Below are positions 1 to 37,154 of a stretch of 64,000 nucleotides of DNA, piece by piece (position 1 is the first letter of the stretch; every line of letters begins with the position of its first letter). The DNA comes from Eleginops maclovinus. Its lineage: Eukaryota; Chordata; Actinopteri; Perciformes; Eleginopidae. The translations under genes were made by a program, and so were the position numbers. The DNA is taken from NCBI RefSeq assembly GCF_036324505.1, contig NC_086360.1:18406261-18470260 (forward strand), given 5' to 3'. The notes beneath the pieces are model-generated. The model was not told the origin of the DNA, ran no database searches, and saw nothing but the letters and a program-made list of their open reading frames with translations.

Positions 1-3000
1 ACTGTTTTTGTTTTTCTTAGTTTTATTTTATTTGAAACTTTATAATAGGTCTGAAGTTTTCCTAAGCAACAACAAAACACATTCTGTGCTTCTTCTAATC
101 ATCAAGCTCCAATTAAAGTCTCTCATTTGCCTAAATATTGCTTAAACTGAACATGAAGATGTACTTGATATGAACAGTTGCATTAAAGATGTTTATTGTA
201 TTTGTGAATAGTGGATGTTTACTAAAAAAGTGTCACAAATTGCATTTTATCAGAATTCCTTTGGAATCAAATGTGATGGATTATAAGATTACATAACATT
301 GTTCAACGTATCAGTGATATCTATGACATGGTAAAACTGACAAAAAAAAAACTAAAAACACTCAAATTAGATAAATAAAGAGAATCATCAAAGTCACTTT
401 CAAAGTAGCTTTTACTCAAACATGTTATTGACAATTCTGATTTCATGGTTCAACTCCTAAGTAGTTTAACCATGTAGCTCATGGTGCAGTCTTTAGCATC
501 CTGCCCTGCTAACTAGAACAGAACCAAACTGTGATAGGACATAAAATAATACCACACAAATAAGCATTATGATTCTTTTTCCTTTTAGTACCAGTACCTG
601 TAGTACCTGGATGCAAAGAGCGATAGAACAGCACCAGAAATTATCATGAATGTGACCCTGAATTTCCCTGATTTCTGACTATTTTTTCATTTCAGACATA
701 TTGCTGTAATATCTTAAAACACAACAATGGCATAGCAATAGATGTATCACACAAACAGTACAGAATAAAAAAAAAATCCCAAAAGCATTACGCAGATTTT
801 GGAAAATAAACTCTTTCAAATGATCTTTTATATTAAAGGACAACACATTGCTGCGTTTTGAGTCAGCAAATAGAGTGATCTGCTCCAAATGTAATATAAC
901 ACCTTGTAAAAAATACGATCCTTCTAAGTTTTGCAATTGTAAATGTACTAAAAAAATGCGTAACATAAATTCTAACCTGTCAGATTTATTCTCATGGCAG
1001 GCTAAGAACTACATATACAGAAAAAGGAGCTAACAGAGCATCAGATAAAAATAGAGGTCATAAGGTATTCTTCATTTCGCTGAGTGCTACAGAATTGGAA
1101 CCACTTGGGATGTTGGTATATAGGACACCCGCTGCTAAAACACCGGCATGCAGCACCATGATTACGACTTGATCCTTCCTCCGCTGAAAGCTCACGCTGG
1201 CGGAAATCAAGTACCCCGAGGCTTACAGCTCGCAGCCCAAGGCCTAAAAGGTAATAGCATGAAATATAGATACGGAGGTGACAGATGTTTACAGTGCGTC
1301 GCGAGATGGCATTGAGACACAACACAGTGGCACCCTCCATTGGAGAGGAACCTGATGAGTGGTATATAGTAAAGAGATGGAGTGATATAGGAGGCGCCCC
1401 GGCAGTGTTTGCAGGCAGATCATTAGGGCCCCTCTTTAACTCAACCCCCAGTGACAATCTATTGCTCTCCTTCCCTGTCAGCGAATCATTATGGTCTGAT
1501 CATTAGTGACATCGCCACATGCCCATCACTCAGGCTAGTGCCATATTGGCAGATGAACAGCCTCTGCCCCAGGCCCTCTAATCTGCAGACTTCAGACAGG
1601 GAGGATGAAGGAATGTCTGCAGAGCATCAAAAAGACTGGACCATCATATCAAATGTGGGCCTCTCAGCATCAGTGGGGATAAAATACATGTGTAATATTA
1701 ACAGTCCAAATAACGATCACATAATTATTGTCTTTATCGTTTGTGTTTCATGTGGTTTTATGTTATTTTTTGTGCTTCAAAAAAAATATTTTCTGGGATT
1801 TCTGATGGTGTGGCTGCCTCCATACTGGTGTCTTGTGATGGAAGTACTCTTAATTAAAAAATACCAAATCTTACAAAAGGTCTATATTCAAAACCTTATT
1901 TTAGTGAAAGTACAAAAGTATTGACATCCAAAAGTAAATGTACTCTGTTTGTGTAACAGCTCATATCAGAATAATGTATATCAAGTTGCTGATTGGGACT
2001 ATTGATGCATTTACGTGTTTATCACATTGGGTAAGGTGGAGCAGATTTGAATTACTTTATAAACAGCTGCTGGAGATTGTAGTCTATAATATATGACAAT
2101 GTTTATTTACATTTTGTTTATTAGATAATAATATATAAAGTAACCAGCAAACAAAACGCTCAAATAAATGCAGTGCAGAAAAAAGGACAATATTGGAATA
2201 TATTATAGTGGAGTTGAAGCACAACATTTAAATACTCACATCTGAATTTAAAAACACCAATGAGCCAAAACACATGTTAATGAGGCAACATCAAAAACTA
2301 AATGCAGCACTTTTGGTAAACGTTGTGCATGTCTCTATAAGTTGGTGAAGATGATTCTTCATTTGCATTTGTTTTTATATTTAAGTTTTTTAATGTGCAG
2401 CGCGTTTCTCCTATAAGTCCTAGTTGTTTTGGACCAAATGTTAAGCATTTTCAGGCCTAACCTACGGTCGTCCACCATAGGTGAGGGATGGCATCTTTCC
2501 AGTCATTAAATTTCACTGACAGCTGGAACTTTATGATTCATGTTTTTTTGATTCTAGCAGAGATGCAAAAGTGTCCACAGACACCAAATATTTCAAATCT
2601 TAAAAAAAATATTCAGACCTCTGATAATATTTCCAATGGATGAGATGGTGCAACCATTAAACACATGAAGTCTGTTTTCACTCAGGGTAAACATCATACA
2701 GCTTCAGTGAGGAAATTCATATGTATTGATGTTGAATGTTGTGGAATAAAATGCTTTTCGAATGGTTTGAATCAATCTTAACAACTTTTCTATTTATCTC
2801 TTAGGTCTGCATTAGTTTGAGTAACACACTTTCAAAAAGATTTAATACCTACTCTCCTAATCTAATCATTCAATTTCAACATCAATACGGCAGAAACGTA
2901 AAGAAAAGCAAAGTAAGCAGCTTGATTACTTTTGAAAACTGTTGATTTTTAAACAAATTGTCTTCTTTCATGGGGTGGTACAATTCAGCCAAGATTGATT

Positions 3001-3261
3001 GAATATGTTTGAAGTATTTTTCTGCTACTTTTACTTCTACTCGTCTACATTACAGAGGGAAATATTGTACTTTCACTCCAATACAGCTATTTGTCAAATA
3101 AATAACATTTGTTTTTAAATATATGTTTATTATCAATGTTCTCAGCACTATTCAACATTTGCTCCTACTGTAAGTGACAAATAAAACACTTGTAGATTTA
3201 TTTTCCAAAGATAAATCTGAATAATATAATATTGTCTATTAATAATTTTATTACACTGTAT
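1..3261. other. Upstream non-coding DNA
   Basis: No gene is recognisable here. Most of the segment is AT-rich with frequent stops. A more GC-rich patch at about 1,050-1,660 has overlapping open frames on both strands (138 codons on minus, 73 and 157 codons on plus), but none resembles a known protein and codon use is not convincing. A perfect POU octamer (ATTTGCAT) lies at 2361-2368. The patch could be a conserved non-coding element or an old repeat; the sequence alone does not decide. Confidence 0.6.
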
Positions 3262-3606
3262 TAGATAGATAGATAGAAGATAGAATCGGAGGAGGAAACC
3301 CTCTTTATTAGTCACATACATGCACACAGCAGAGCACACACAGTGAAATTTGTCCTCTGCATTTAACCCATCCTAGCTGCTAGGAGCAGTGGGCAGCTAT
3401 TGTGCAGCGCCCGGGGAGCAATGGGGAGGGGGGATTGGAGGTGTCCGGTGCCTTGCTCAAGGGTACCACAGCAGGGCCTAGGAGGTGAACTGGGACCTCT
3501 CCAAGTAGCAGTCCACTTTCCATATTTTTCAAGTCTGTTTGGGGACTTGAACCGGCGACCCTACGATTCCCAATCCAAGGCCCTACTGACTGAGCCACTG
3601 CTGGAC
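3262..3606 (-). mobile_element. tRNA-derived SINE, minus strand
   Basis: Read on the minus strand, the element starts with a tRNA-like head. An A-box-like TGGCTCAGTCAG (3586-3597) is followed about 33 bases later by a B-box-like GGTTCAAGTCC (3543-3553), the internal RNA polymerase III promoter layout of tRNA-derived SINEs. A GC-rich body follows, then a tail region and a short (TATC)n run at 3262-3280. The short open frames on both strands inside it are by-products. No clear target-site duplication was seen. The family name is not assigned; it resembles dispersed SINEs common in fish genomes. Confidence 0.75.
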
Positions 3607-16099
<12,493 letters not shown>

Positions 16100-16182
16100 A
16101 GCAACAGAGGATCAAACAGGCGACACTCAAACCAGGAGGTATCTCTCTACCGCGTGACAGGCTGCCATCACCGGGCTCCAGC
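16100..16182 (-). repeat. Possible degraded tRNA-like repeat (old SINE head)
   Basis: On the minus strand a CGGTAGAGAG stretch, like a tRNA D-arm, is followed by a B-box-like GTTTGATCC (16,109-16,117, one mismatch to GWTCRANNC). Overall it resembles a tRNA body, but no intact cloverleaf can be drawn and a working tRNA is unlikely. An overlapping minus-strand frame starts with a hydrophobic, signal-peptide-like stretch (see findings). The repeat reading is preferred but uncertain. Confidence 0.35.
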
Positions 16183-17075
16183 ATTCTTTCACCGTCTCCA
16201 GCAGCAACCAGGAAGCTCAGAAAAAACACGAACATCATCTTCAGATGTAAAACACGCAGCGACTCAACAAATCTTTGAATGATTTGTGACCCCTTTTGTG
16301 GACAGCAAAATCGTGAAATCATGCACCCATAACTTCTCACTTAATCTGTATTACTCTCATCACAACAGAGCAAGCCACTCTATCAGTAAATGCTAATCTC
16401 CTAATTAACAAGCTAATTAGGCAATTACAGCTTTGCAGAAGGATGCCTAAATGAAATATGACAACACAGTCACTTTCTACAGCACCTGTGGGTCTTTTCA
16501 CATGTCACAATGAGAAGCATGATGACAAAGTGTTGTGTCTACACTCGTAGGTGCTAATTCTTATGCCTCGCATAGCTCATCTGTAAAAATATTATCATTT
16601 TATTTACGCTAATGCGCAGTAAATGTGAATGCTACTTGTCAAATGACGTGTTATTTAAAGAAACTGACCTGCAGTATTTTTCAGGACAATTACTTTTTAC
16701 AGAAATAAGACTATTCAAAATCAAGTCTACAAAAAACAGTGGAAAGCACTACCTCTTGGTTATGTAAACAAGGTTTTGTGAAGTAGTAGTGCCACAGTGT
16801 CTTACTGTAGGGAGCTGTCACATACGGAAATGAATTATGTTGACATATGGCTGAAAACAACGGTGAATAGGCCTGCTATGCAATGCAATGAAGAATCATG
16901 CACTGCAACAGAGGAGAGGAGCTGGAGCTGTACCTTTGAGCCCCTCTTGACAGGTGTGGAGTGTGACTTGACAGCTCAGTATTTCAATGATAAATGCAGT
17001 AGTCCTGGGACTACCATTCACTAAACTCAGGAGTGTGTTGCTCTGAAACTTCAAGGTCAAATCGATGAACACAAC
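16183..17075. other. Non-coding DNA with a homeodomain-site pair
   Basis: No gene seen. At 16,401-16,419 the heptamer CTAATTA occurs twice, 12 bases apart, followed by CAATTA. This is the kind of core recognised by homeodomains. The remainder is unremarkable. Confidence 0.5.
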
Positions 17076-18634
17076 CAAGGTTCAAGGTTCAAGGCTTTAT
17101 TTGTCATATGCACAGCAGATACAGCGTATATGTTGGCAATGAAAATCTTATGTCGCGTGCTCCTCCAACAACTCAACATACATGGTGCAAATAACATAAA
17201 TAAAATAGTGCAAAAAGAGAGAAGAATATTTACAGTAACAACAATAAAGATTTGAGGATGTGAAATATATACATATGTGGAATACATTGAAAGTATTTAA
17301 ACACTTTACACTGTTGAATGAGGAGGTATGGACAGATGCATATATTATGTATAACAGATGTATATGGCAGATATGTATAATATATAGATATGTGTACTAT
17401 AAACAGATATGTATGGCAGATGTGTATAATATATATATATATGTATGTGTGTACTATAAAAAGATGTGAGTAGACATTCACACAGCTCAGGAGTTCAGTA
17501 GTCTTATAGCCTGTGGTATAAAACTGTCTCTGAGTCTGGTGGTCTTGGTCCGGATGCTGCGGTACCGTCTGCCAGACGGCAGCAGACAGAACAGATTGTT
17601 GCTGGGGTGATGGGGGTCCTTTAATATCCTACCGGCCTTCTTCCTACACCGCTGGGTGTAGAGGTCCTCCATGGATGGCAGCTCCGTCCTGGTGATGTGC
17701 TGAGCAGTTTTCACCACCCTCTGTAGAGTCTTACGGTTGAGGGCGGTGCAACTGCCATACCAGGCGGTGATGCAGCCAGTCAGGATACTCTCGATGGTGC
17801 ACCTGTAGAAGTTGCAGAGTATCCTGGAGTCCATGTTGAACTTCCGCAGCCTGCGGAGGAAGAAGAGCCGCTGTCGAGCCGTCTTGGATATGACCCTGGT
17901 GTGATGTGTCCATGTCAGGTCCTCACTGATGTTTACCCCGAGGAACCTGAAGCTGCTGACTCTCTCCACAGGATTCCCGTCGATGGTGATGGGTGTGTGT
18001 GCCTCTCTCTGCCTCTTCCTGTAGTCCACAATCAGCTCCTTTGTTTTGCTGACGTTGAGATGGAGGTTGTTGTCCTGGCACCAAGATGTCAGGGCTCTGA
18101 CCTCCTCTCTGTACGCCGTCTCGTCGCCGTCTGTGATCAGGCCGATGACGGTCGTGTCGTCAGCAAACTTGATGATGGTGTTGGAGCTGTGTGTGGCCAC
18201 GCAGTCGTGCGTGAACAGGGAGTAGAGGAGAGGGCTGAGCACACAACCCTGAGGGGCTCCGGTGTTGAGGGTCAAGGTGGAGGATGTGATGTTCCCCATC
18301 CGCACTGCCTGGGATCTGCCCGTCAGGAAGCTCATGATCCAGTCACAGAGGGCGCTGTTGAGCCCAAGGTCCCTGAGCTTAATGATGAGCTTGGAGGGCA
18401 CAATGGTGTTGAATGCTGAACTGTAGTCAATGAACAGCATTCTCACATAAGTGTTCCTCTGGTCCAGGTGGGAGAGGGCAGTGTGGAGGGTGAGGGAGAT
18501 GGCATCATCCGTGGACCTGTTTGCTCTGTAGGCAAACTGCAGGGGGTCCAGTGAGTCAGGGAGGGAGGAGGTGATAAAAGTTTTGACTAACCGCTCAAAG
18601 CACTTCATGATGATGGAGGTGAGTGCAACTGGGC
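17076..18634 (-). mobile_element. 5'-truncated LINE of the CR1/L2/Rex1 type
   Basis: This is a minus-strand non-LTR retrotransposon copy. Its 5' end breaks off inside the reverse transcriptase domain (about 18,634 on this strand), so the endonuclease domain is missing. The reverse transcriptase frame runs to its stop at 17,487, followed by a roughly 400-bp 3' UTR. The element ends at 17,076-17,094 in tandem copies of CTTGAAC rather than poly(A), which is typical of CR1/L2-like elements. No clear target-site duplication was seen, and such families often lack one. The exact family (L2/Maui-like or Rex1-like) cannot be fixed without a repeat library. Confidence 0.85.
17354..17459. repeat. Imperfect tandem duplication in the LINE 3' UTR
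   Basis: Two copies of a roughly 50-bp AT-rich unit, each starting ACAGAT and ending GTGTACTATAA, lie head to tail inside the 3' UTR of the LINE. The second copy carries a longer AT run. Confidence 0.7.
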
Positions 18635-18653
18635 AACCACACAGACTGCTCAA
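17487..18653 (-). pseudogene. LINE reverse transcriptase, C-terminal part
   Basis: This 388-codon open frame encodes the fingers, palm, thumb and C-terminal region of a non-LTR retrotransposon reverse transcriptase. It would have made cDNA from the element's own RNA at the chromosomal target. Visible motifs are FIDYSSAF (about residues 74-81, first catalytic Asp), GAPQG (132-136) and FADD (163-166, catalytic pair). The C-terminal tail has [10 protein letters not shown] and ends in AIRLLNS, as in fish L2/CR1-like elements. The first seven or so residues, including the ATG at 18,651-18,653, are flanking sequence read through the truncation point, so this is not a native start. The frame has no internal stop, which suggests a fairly recent insertion. 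Without the endonuclease it cannot mobilise itself. It lies about 3.3 kb upstream of pbx3 exon 1 in the opposite orientation. Confidence 0.85.
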
Positions 18654-20379
18654 AACAATCTCAATATAGTTCTTTCACATATTCAAATCTTGTAATATTA
18701 ACACTTCTCACTTAAATAGGTAGCATATGTTGTCATACAAAACTATCCGTCGATGTGCTCTAGTTCACTTTTAATGTGAAATTGACCATTTTTATCTTAA
18801 TATGTATTCATTTATATGAATAATTAGGAGTGGTGAAATTACTGTGTGCTATTCCTTGTTCATTTTTGGACTCGTCCTACTGTAGTTCCTGAACTTCAAA
18901 TTGAGACGTGGAGTGATGTTTTCTTCCTTTTCCGAATCATCAACATCTTAAAAAGTGCTTTTAATTAATCGCTCGCTGTATCTTTTTTTTTATGTACTTA
19001 TTTTTATCTCATTAAGATAAATCATTTCCAGAGAGCAAGTGGTCCATGATTTATCTTTATTTTGACCTTACCAAACATAATATATGTTTTTCAGAGAATG
19101 ACTGACTTATACCAGAACAATTAAATACGGGCTAACTTTTACTCTGTACTCTTGAGAATTTAAATGATTGCAAAGTATAAATATAAAACAATTAGTCAGC
19201 AATTGTTTTGCATCATCAATCACAATTTGAGATGATATGCTTTTCTGATGTTTTCTGAGAAAAATGAGTTAAAGTCTCATACACAATAGGTTAAACCTCC
19301 CTGTCAAAACAGTTTAGAGTAATTAAAGAAACACACGATTCCATATCAGAGATATTGTTTTTGTTCATCTCCCACATTTTCGTTAAAACCAGCAGCTTTC
19401 TGTCACAAAGATAATGCTCTGCTTTGCTGGCTCTTCATCTCAGCATCTCCCTGCACGTTTTCCTTGCTTAGTTATGTCGAAGAGGTTATTTTTGACTAAT
19501 TTCACAATGTGTCCTATGACTATTGATTTAGGTTTGTCTCCATTTTGCTTTTCTCAAGCATCAAGCAACCATGACAGATCTGACCCAGAGACAGCCAATG
19601 TAAAAGAAAAACAGCACAGCAGTTAGAGATTGATATCTAATGACTGTCTTTCTGTTGACTGGATTTTTGATAATGACAAAAATGTGTCTCTTTAAAAGTG
19701 AAAGCATTACATTTGCTTGTTGAAAAAACATGTGTAAGCACAACCTAATGAACAGGCATAGCTCTGAATAAGACCTCTGATTCATTTTCTGTTTTTAAAC
19801 TTACTGACATTGACTGCGAAAAAAGTTATTTTTTCCCCAGCAGATCAGGTTCCTCGAGGATGACATTTGTCAGGACTTCTGTTTGGCTCATCAGAGTGTG
19901 ACTTCAAAAAGAGAGGATTGAGACTGAAACTAAAAAGTGTTGCAGACAGTACTAACTACACTTTCCAGGGATAATACTGACCTTTTATGCGTTTCTTCAA
20001 GGGGGATTTTTGGCGGCTTAACACATTTATTGATTCCCTGATGCCTACTTTTGGGAGAAATGTCACCAACAAAGGTTATTTTGGATGTTGGAGGATATAA
20101 TCAGTTATCGTTTCTTGGCAATAAGTAAACCTACTGCACAGGAAGCTGAAGAATTCCCCTTGAATACTGTTTGTGTTGTCTTTTTAGTAATTGTATCAAA
20201 ACAAGTGATACTTCAAGCGTTCATATTACAAGCCTTTTTACTGTCTTTCTGTAAAACTCCAGAATATCAAACCTCTCAATAACTCCATATTATGTATTCC
20301 CCTAAATTTAACATGAATGGCCCTCCTATATAAAGTTACACATTCAATTGTTTATTAGTCTTTTTAAATCCACTATCTG
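18635..20379. other. AT-rich DNA between the LINE and the pbx3 promoter
   Basis: No gene or known repeat recognised. A minus-strand TGATTGAT octamer lies at 19,215-19,222. Only short open frames occur. Confidence 0.55.
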
Positions 20380-20700
20380 TCCATTGTAGAGGTGCACATT
20401 ATATTTGCAGCCTTGCATCCAGCTCAACAACGTGTCTGCTGCCATAGCAACTGCGGAGGAGCACTGAGCAGCGCCGCCTGCTCGTGCAATGGATGTCACT
20501 CGTAGCAACGACCAATCAGAAGTTCCTATCCTTTTGTGCGAGGGGTGTGAAGATGGAGGGATGGAGTGGGTGGGCTCTCAGCATCATGCATCTGCCAGTA
20601 ATAGGACACAAGGGTCGTCAGTCTTCGTCATTCTGTCCTGCGATTGGTCGACGAGCTTTACTTTCCAATAATATAAACATGTCTACTGCTTGCCTGACTT
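20380..20700 (+). promoter_or_regulatory. pbx3: Candidate pbx3 promoter region
   Basis: An RFX-type X-box (TGCCATAGCAAC, 20,440-20,451) is followed by an RFX half-site (GTAGCAAC, 20,502-20,509). A CCAAT box (20,512-20,516) begins three bases after that half-site. An inverted CCAAT (ATTGG, 20,643-20,647) comes 25 bases before a TATAAA (20,672-20,677). The region is also richer in CpG than its surroundings. X-box plus CCAAT spacing is a known cooperative RFX/NF-Y arrangement. The start site cannot be read from sequence, and a start nearer to exon 1 is equally possible. Confidence 0.45.
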
Positions 20701-21922
20701 GAACCAAGGCTTACAAGGGACTATGCAGTTCTACATCAAACTGTATTAAAACTCTCATTATGCATTTGCCTGTGTTGTTGCAGGACTAAATCTTTATTAT
20801 TGCAAGAGAATATGCACATAGCTGCACGTGCACGCGTGAGGAAACGAGGATACCCAACTGTCGCCGCTGCAAGAAAGAGAGAGGGGACTCTGCCGTGCTT
20901 TCATCAATATAATCACCATCCTAAGTACTAGCTCTTAACATTTTGTTTTTCGGTGTTCAGGCGAGAAGTGACAAGAATATAGACCCCTCCTCTGCAGGGC
21001 GGAGCGTGCATTTTCATTTCGTATTTTGTATTTTTCTATTTTTTTTTCCTAACCCTGTTCCCTGCTCTGACACGTCTGCACTGAGTGAGTGGCATTGGCA
21101 CACTGTCAATCGCTCACTACCGCTGCCATCAAACAACATAAAACACACACAGGCAGAGGCTGGAGCTCATAAATTTCAGCAGGGCAAGATATTTTTTGCG
21201 CATCGCCTTTATACAGCGTTGTATCCTAATTAATTTCTTCTCGTGGTTGTTTTTTTTTTTTTTTGCAACCAGAAATATCCCAACTTTTTTGTATATTTCA
21301 TATTTTTTATAGTCACATTTGGACACCTTAAGCCGCAGATTGTTTATTTTTTTGTTTAACATTGCCAGTTTCACAGGAAACATTTCTGCACATTTATAGT
21401 TGGCAACACCTGCAAGATTTTTTATTTGTTTACACGTTTCCACGTTGGATATTTTTGTTGCCGGTGCAGGACGATTTGGACATTTTGGAGACGGAATGCG
21501 CCGGGAATCACATGAAGAGCGCTGATAAATGAGAGATCACTAAGGAGCGTTTCTGTCCATACCACCCGTCAAATCCTAGAGAGAAGACAGATTGGCATGA
21601 GGATTCGTGTGGGACACGATGGACCGTCAATTTTGACAAAGAAGTGTTAAAAAGAAGAAACAATTAATGCATTTTTCTACAAACATAGTCACGCGTTTTG
21701 GCACTTTGGACCGCGCGTAAAAAAGCGAAGGAAAGCGAAAACTTGGACACAAGATTTACGCTAAAATATCTCTGCTAGGTTGTTTTTAAACGTGTGCGCT
21801 CTTTTTCGCTGAAGAAACACAGCCGTGCAACCCCTTCTTGTCTGCGGCACTTGCTATAACCGATTTCGTATATGAGTTTTTCAATTTGTGTGGCTCAGTG
21901 CACAGACTCTTTAGCGGCTACT
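20701..21922 (+). other. pbx3: Probable 5' leader / proximal promoter of pbx3
   Basis: This stretch precedes the pbx3 start codon without an obvious intron. It contains a PBX/MEIS-like CTGTCAATCG (21,103-21,112), a T15 run inside a 6-bp stem (21,244-21,271), and six short upstream ORFs between 21,496 and 21,720. An in-frame ATG at 21,872 would add 17 residues, but it has T at -3 and the extension is unlike PBX proteins. How much of the segment is transcribed is unknown. Confidence 0.5.
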
Positions 21923-22119
21923 ATGGACGATCAAGCCCGGATCATGCAGTCCATCGGCGGTGTCAGTCTAGCTGGCCACTCGGTACAAGGAGGCATGGCA
22001 CTGCCGCCTCCACATGGACACGATGGGACAGACGGAGACGGAAGAAAACAAGACATTGGTGACATTCTCCATCAAATAATGACCATAACTGATCAAAGCC
22101 TGGACGAGGCGCAAGCAAA
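21923..22119 (+). CDS. pbx3: PBX3 homeobox protein, coding exon 1 (N-terminus)
   Basis: This exon encodes the first 65 codons plus two bases of codon 66 of a PBX-family TALE homeodomain transcription factor. PBX proteins act in the nucleus with HOX and MEIS/PREP partners on bipartite DNA sites. The protein starts [10 protein letters not shown]. Residues 19-30 ([12 protein letters not shown]) are characteristic of PBX3 rather than PBX1, PBX2 or PBX4. From about residue 39 it enters the PBC-A domain ([15 protein letters not shown]), which contacts MEIS/PREP and carries nuclear export function. The ATG at 21,923 has A at -3 and G at +4, and it matches the family start; the in-frame ATG at 21,872 is in a poor context. 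The exon ends within the Lys-66 codon (AA|G). Its donor is GTTGGT, which lacks the usual purine at +3 and has A instead of G at -1. Paralogue (a or b) cannot be assigned. Confidence 0.93.
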
Positions 22120-24465
<2,346 letters not shown>

Positions 24466-24518
24466 GGTGTGTGTGTGAGAGAGAGAGAGAGAGAGATAGA
24501 GATAGTGTGTGTGTATGT

Positions 24519-24584
<66 letters not shown>
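24466..24584. repeat. Compound (GT)n(GA)n(GT)n microsatellite
   Basis: A short GT run is followed by a GA run (24,477-24,498), two GATA units, and then a (GT)n run to 24,578 with a few TATGTG interruptions near its start. Confidence 0.97.

Positions 24585-32097
<7,513 letters not shown>

Positions 32098-32189
<92 letters not shown>
32098..32189. repeat. (CA)n microsatellite
   Basis: Pure CA repeat of 92 bp, preceded by a short (CA) run at 32,078-32,090. Confidence 0.98.

Positions 32190-37078
<4,889 letters not shown>

Positions 37079-37150
<72 letters not shown>
37079..37150. repeat. (TC)36 microsatellite
   Basis: A pure homopyrimidine tract of 72 bp. It has mirror symmetry and could form triplex (H-) DNA under torsion. 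Confidence 0.97.

Positions 37151-37154
<4 letters not shown>

Noticed and set aside
21872..21922. Upstream in-frame ATG adding 17 residues to PBX3
   Set aside because: Poor start context (T at -3), and the added residues do not match PBX proteins, which begin at MDDQ.
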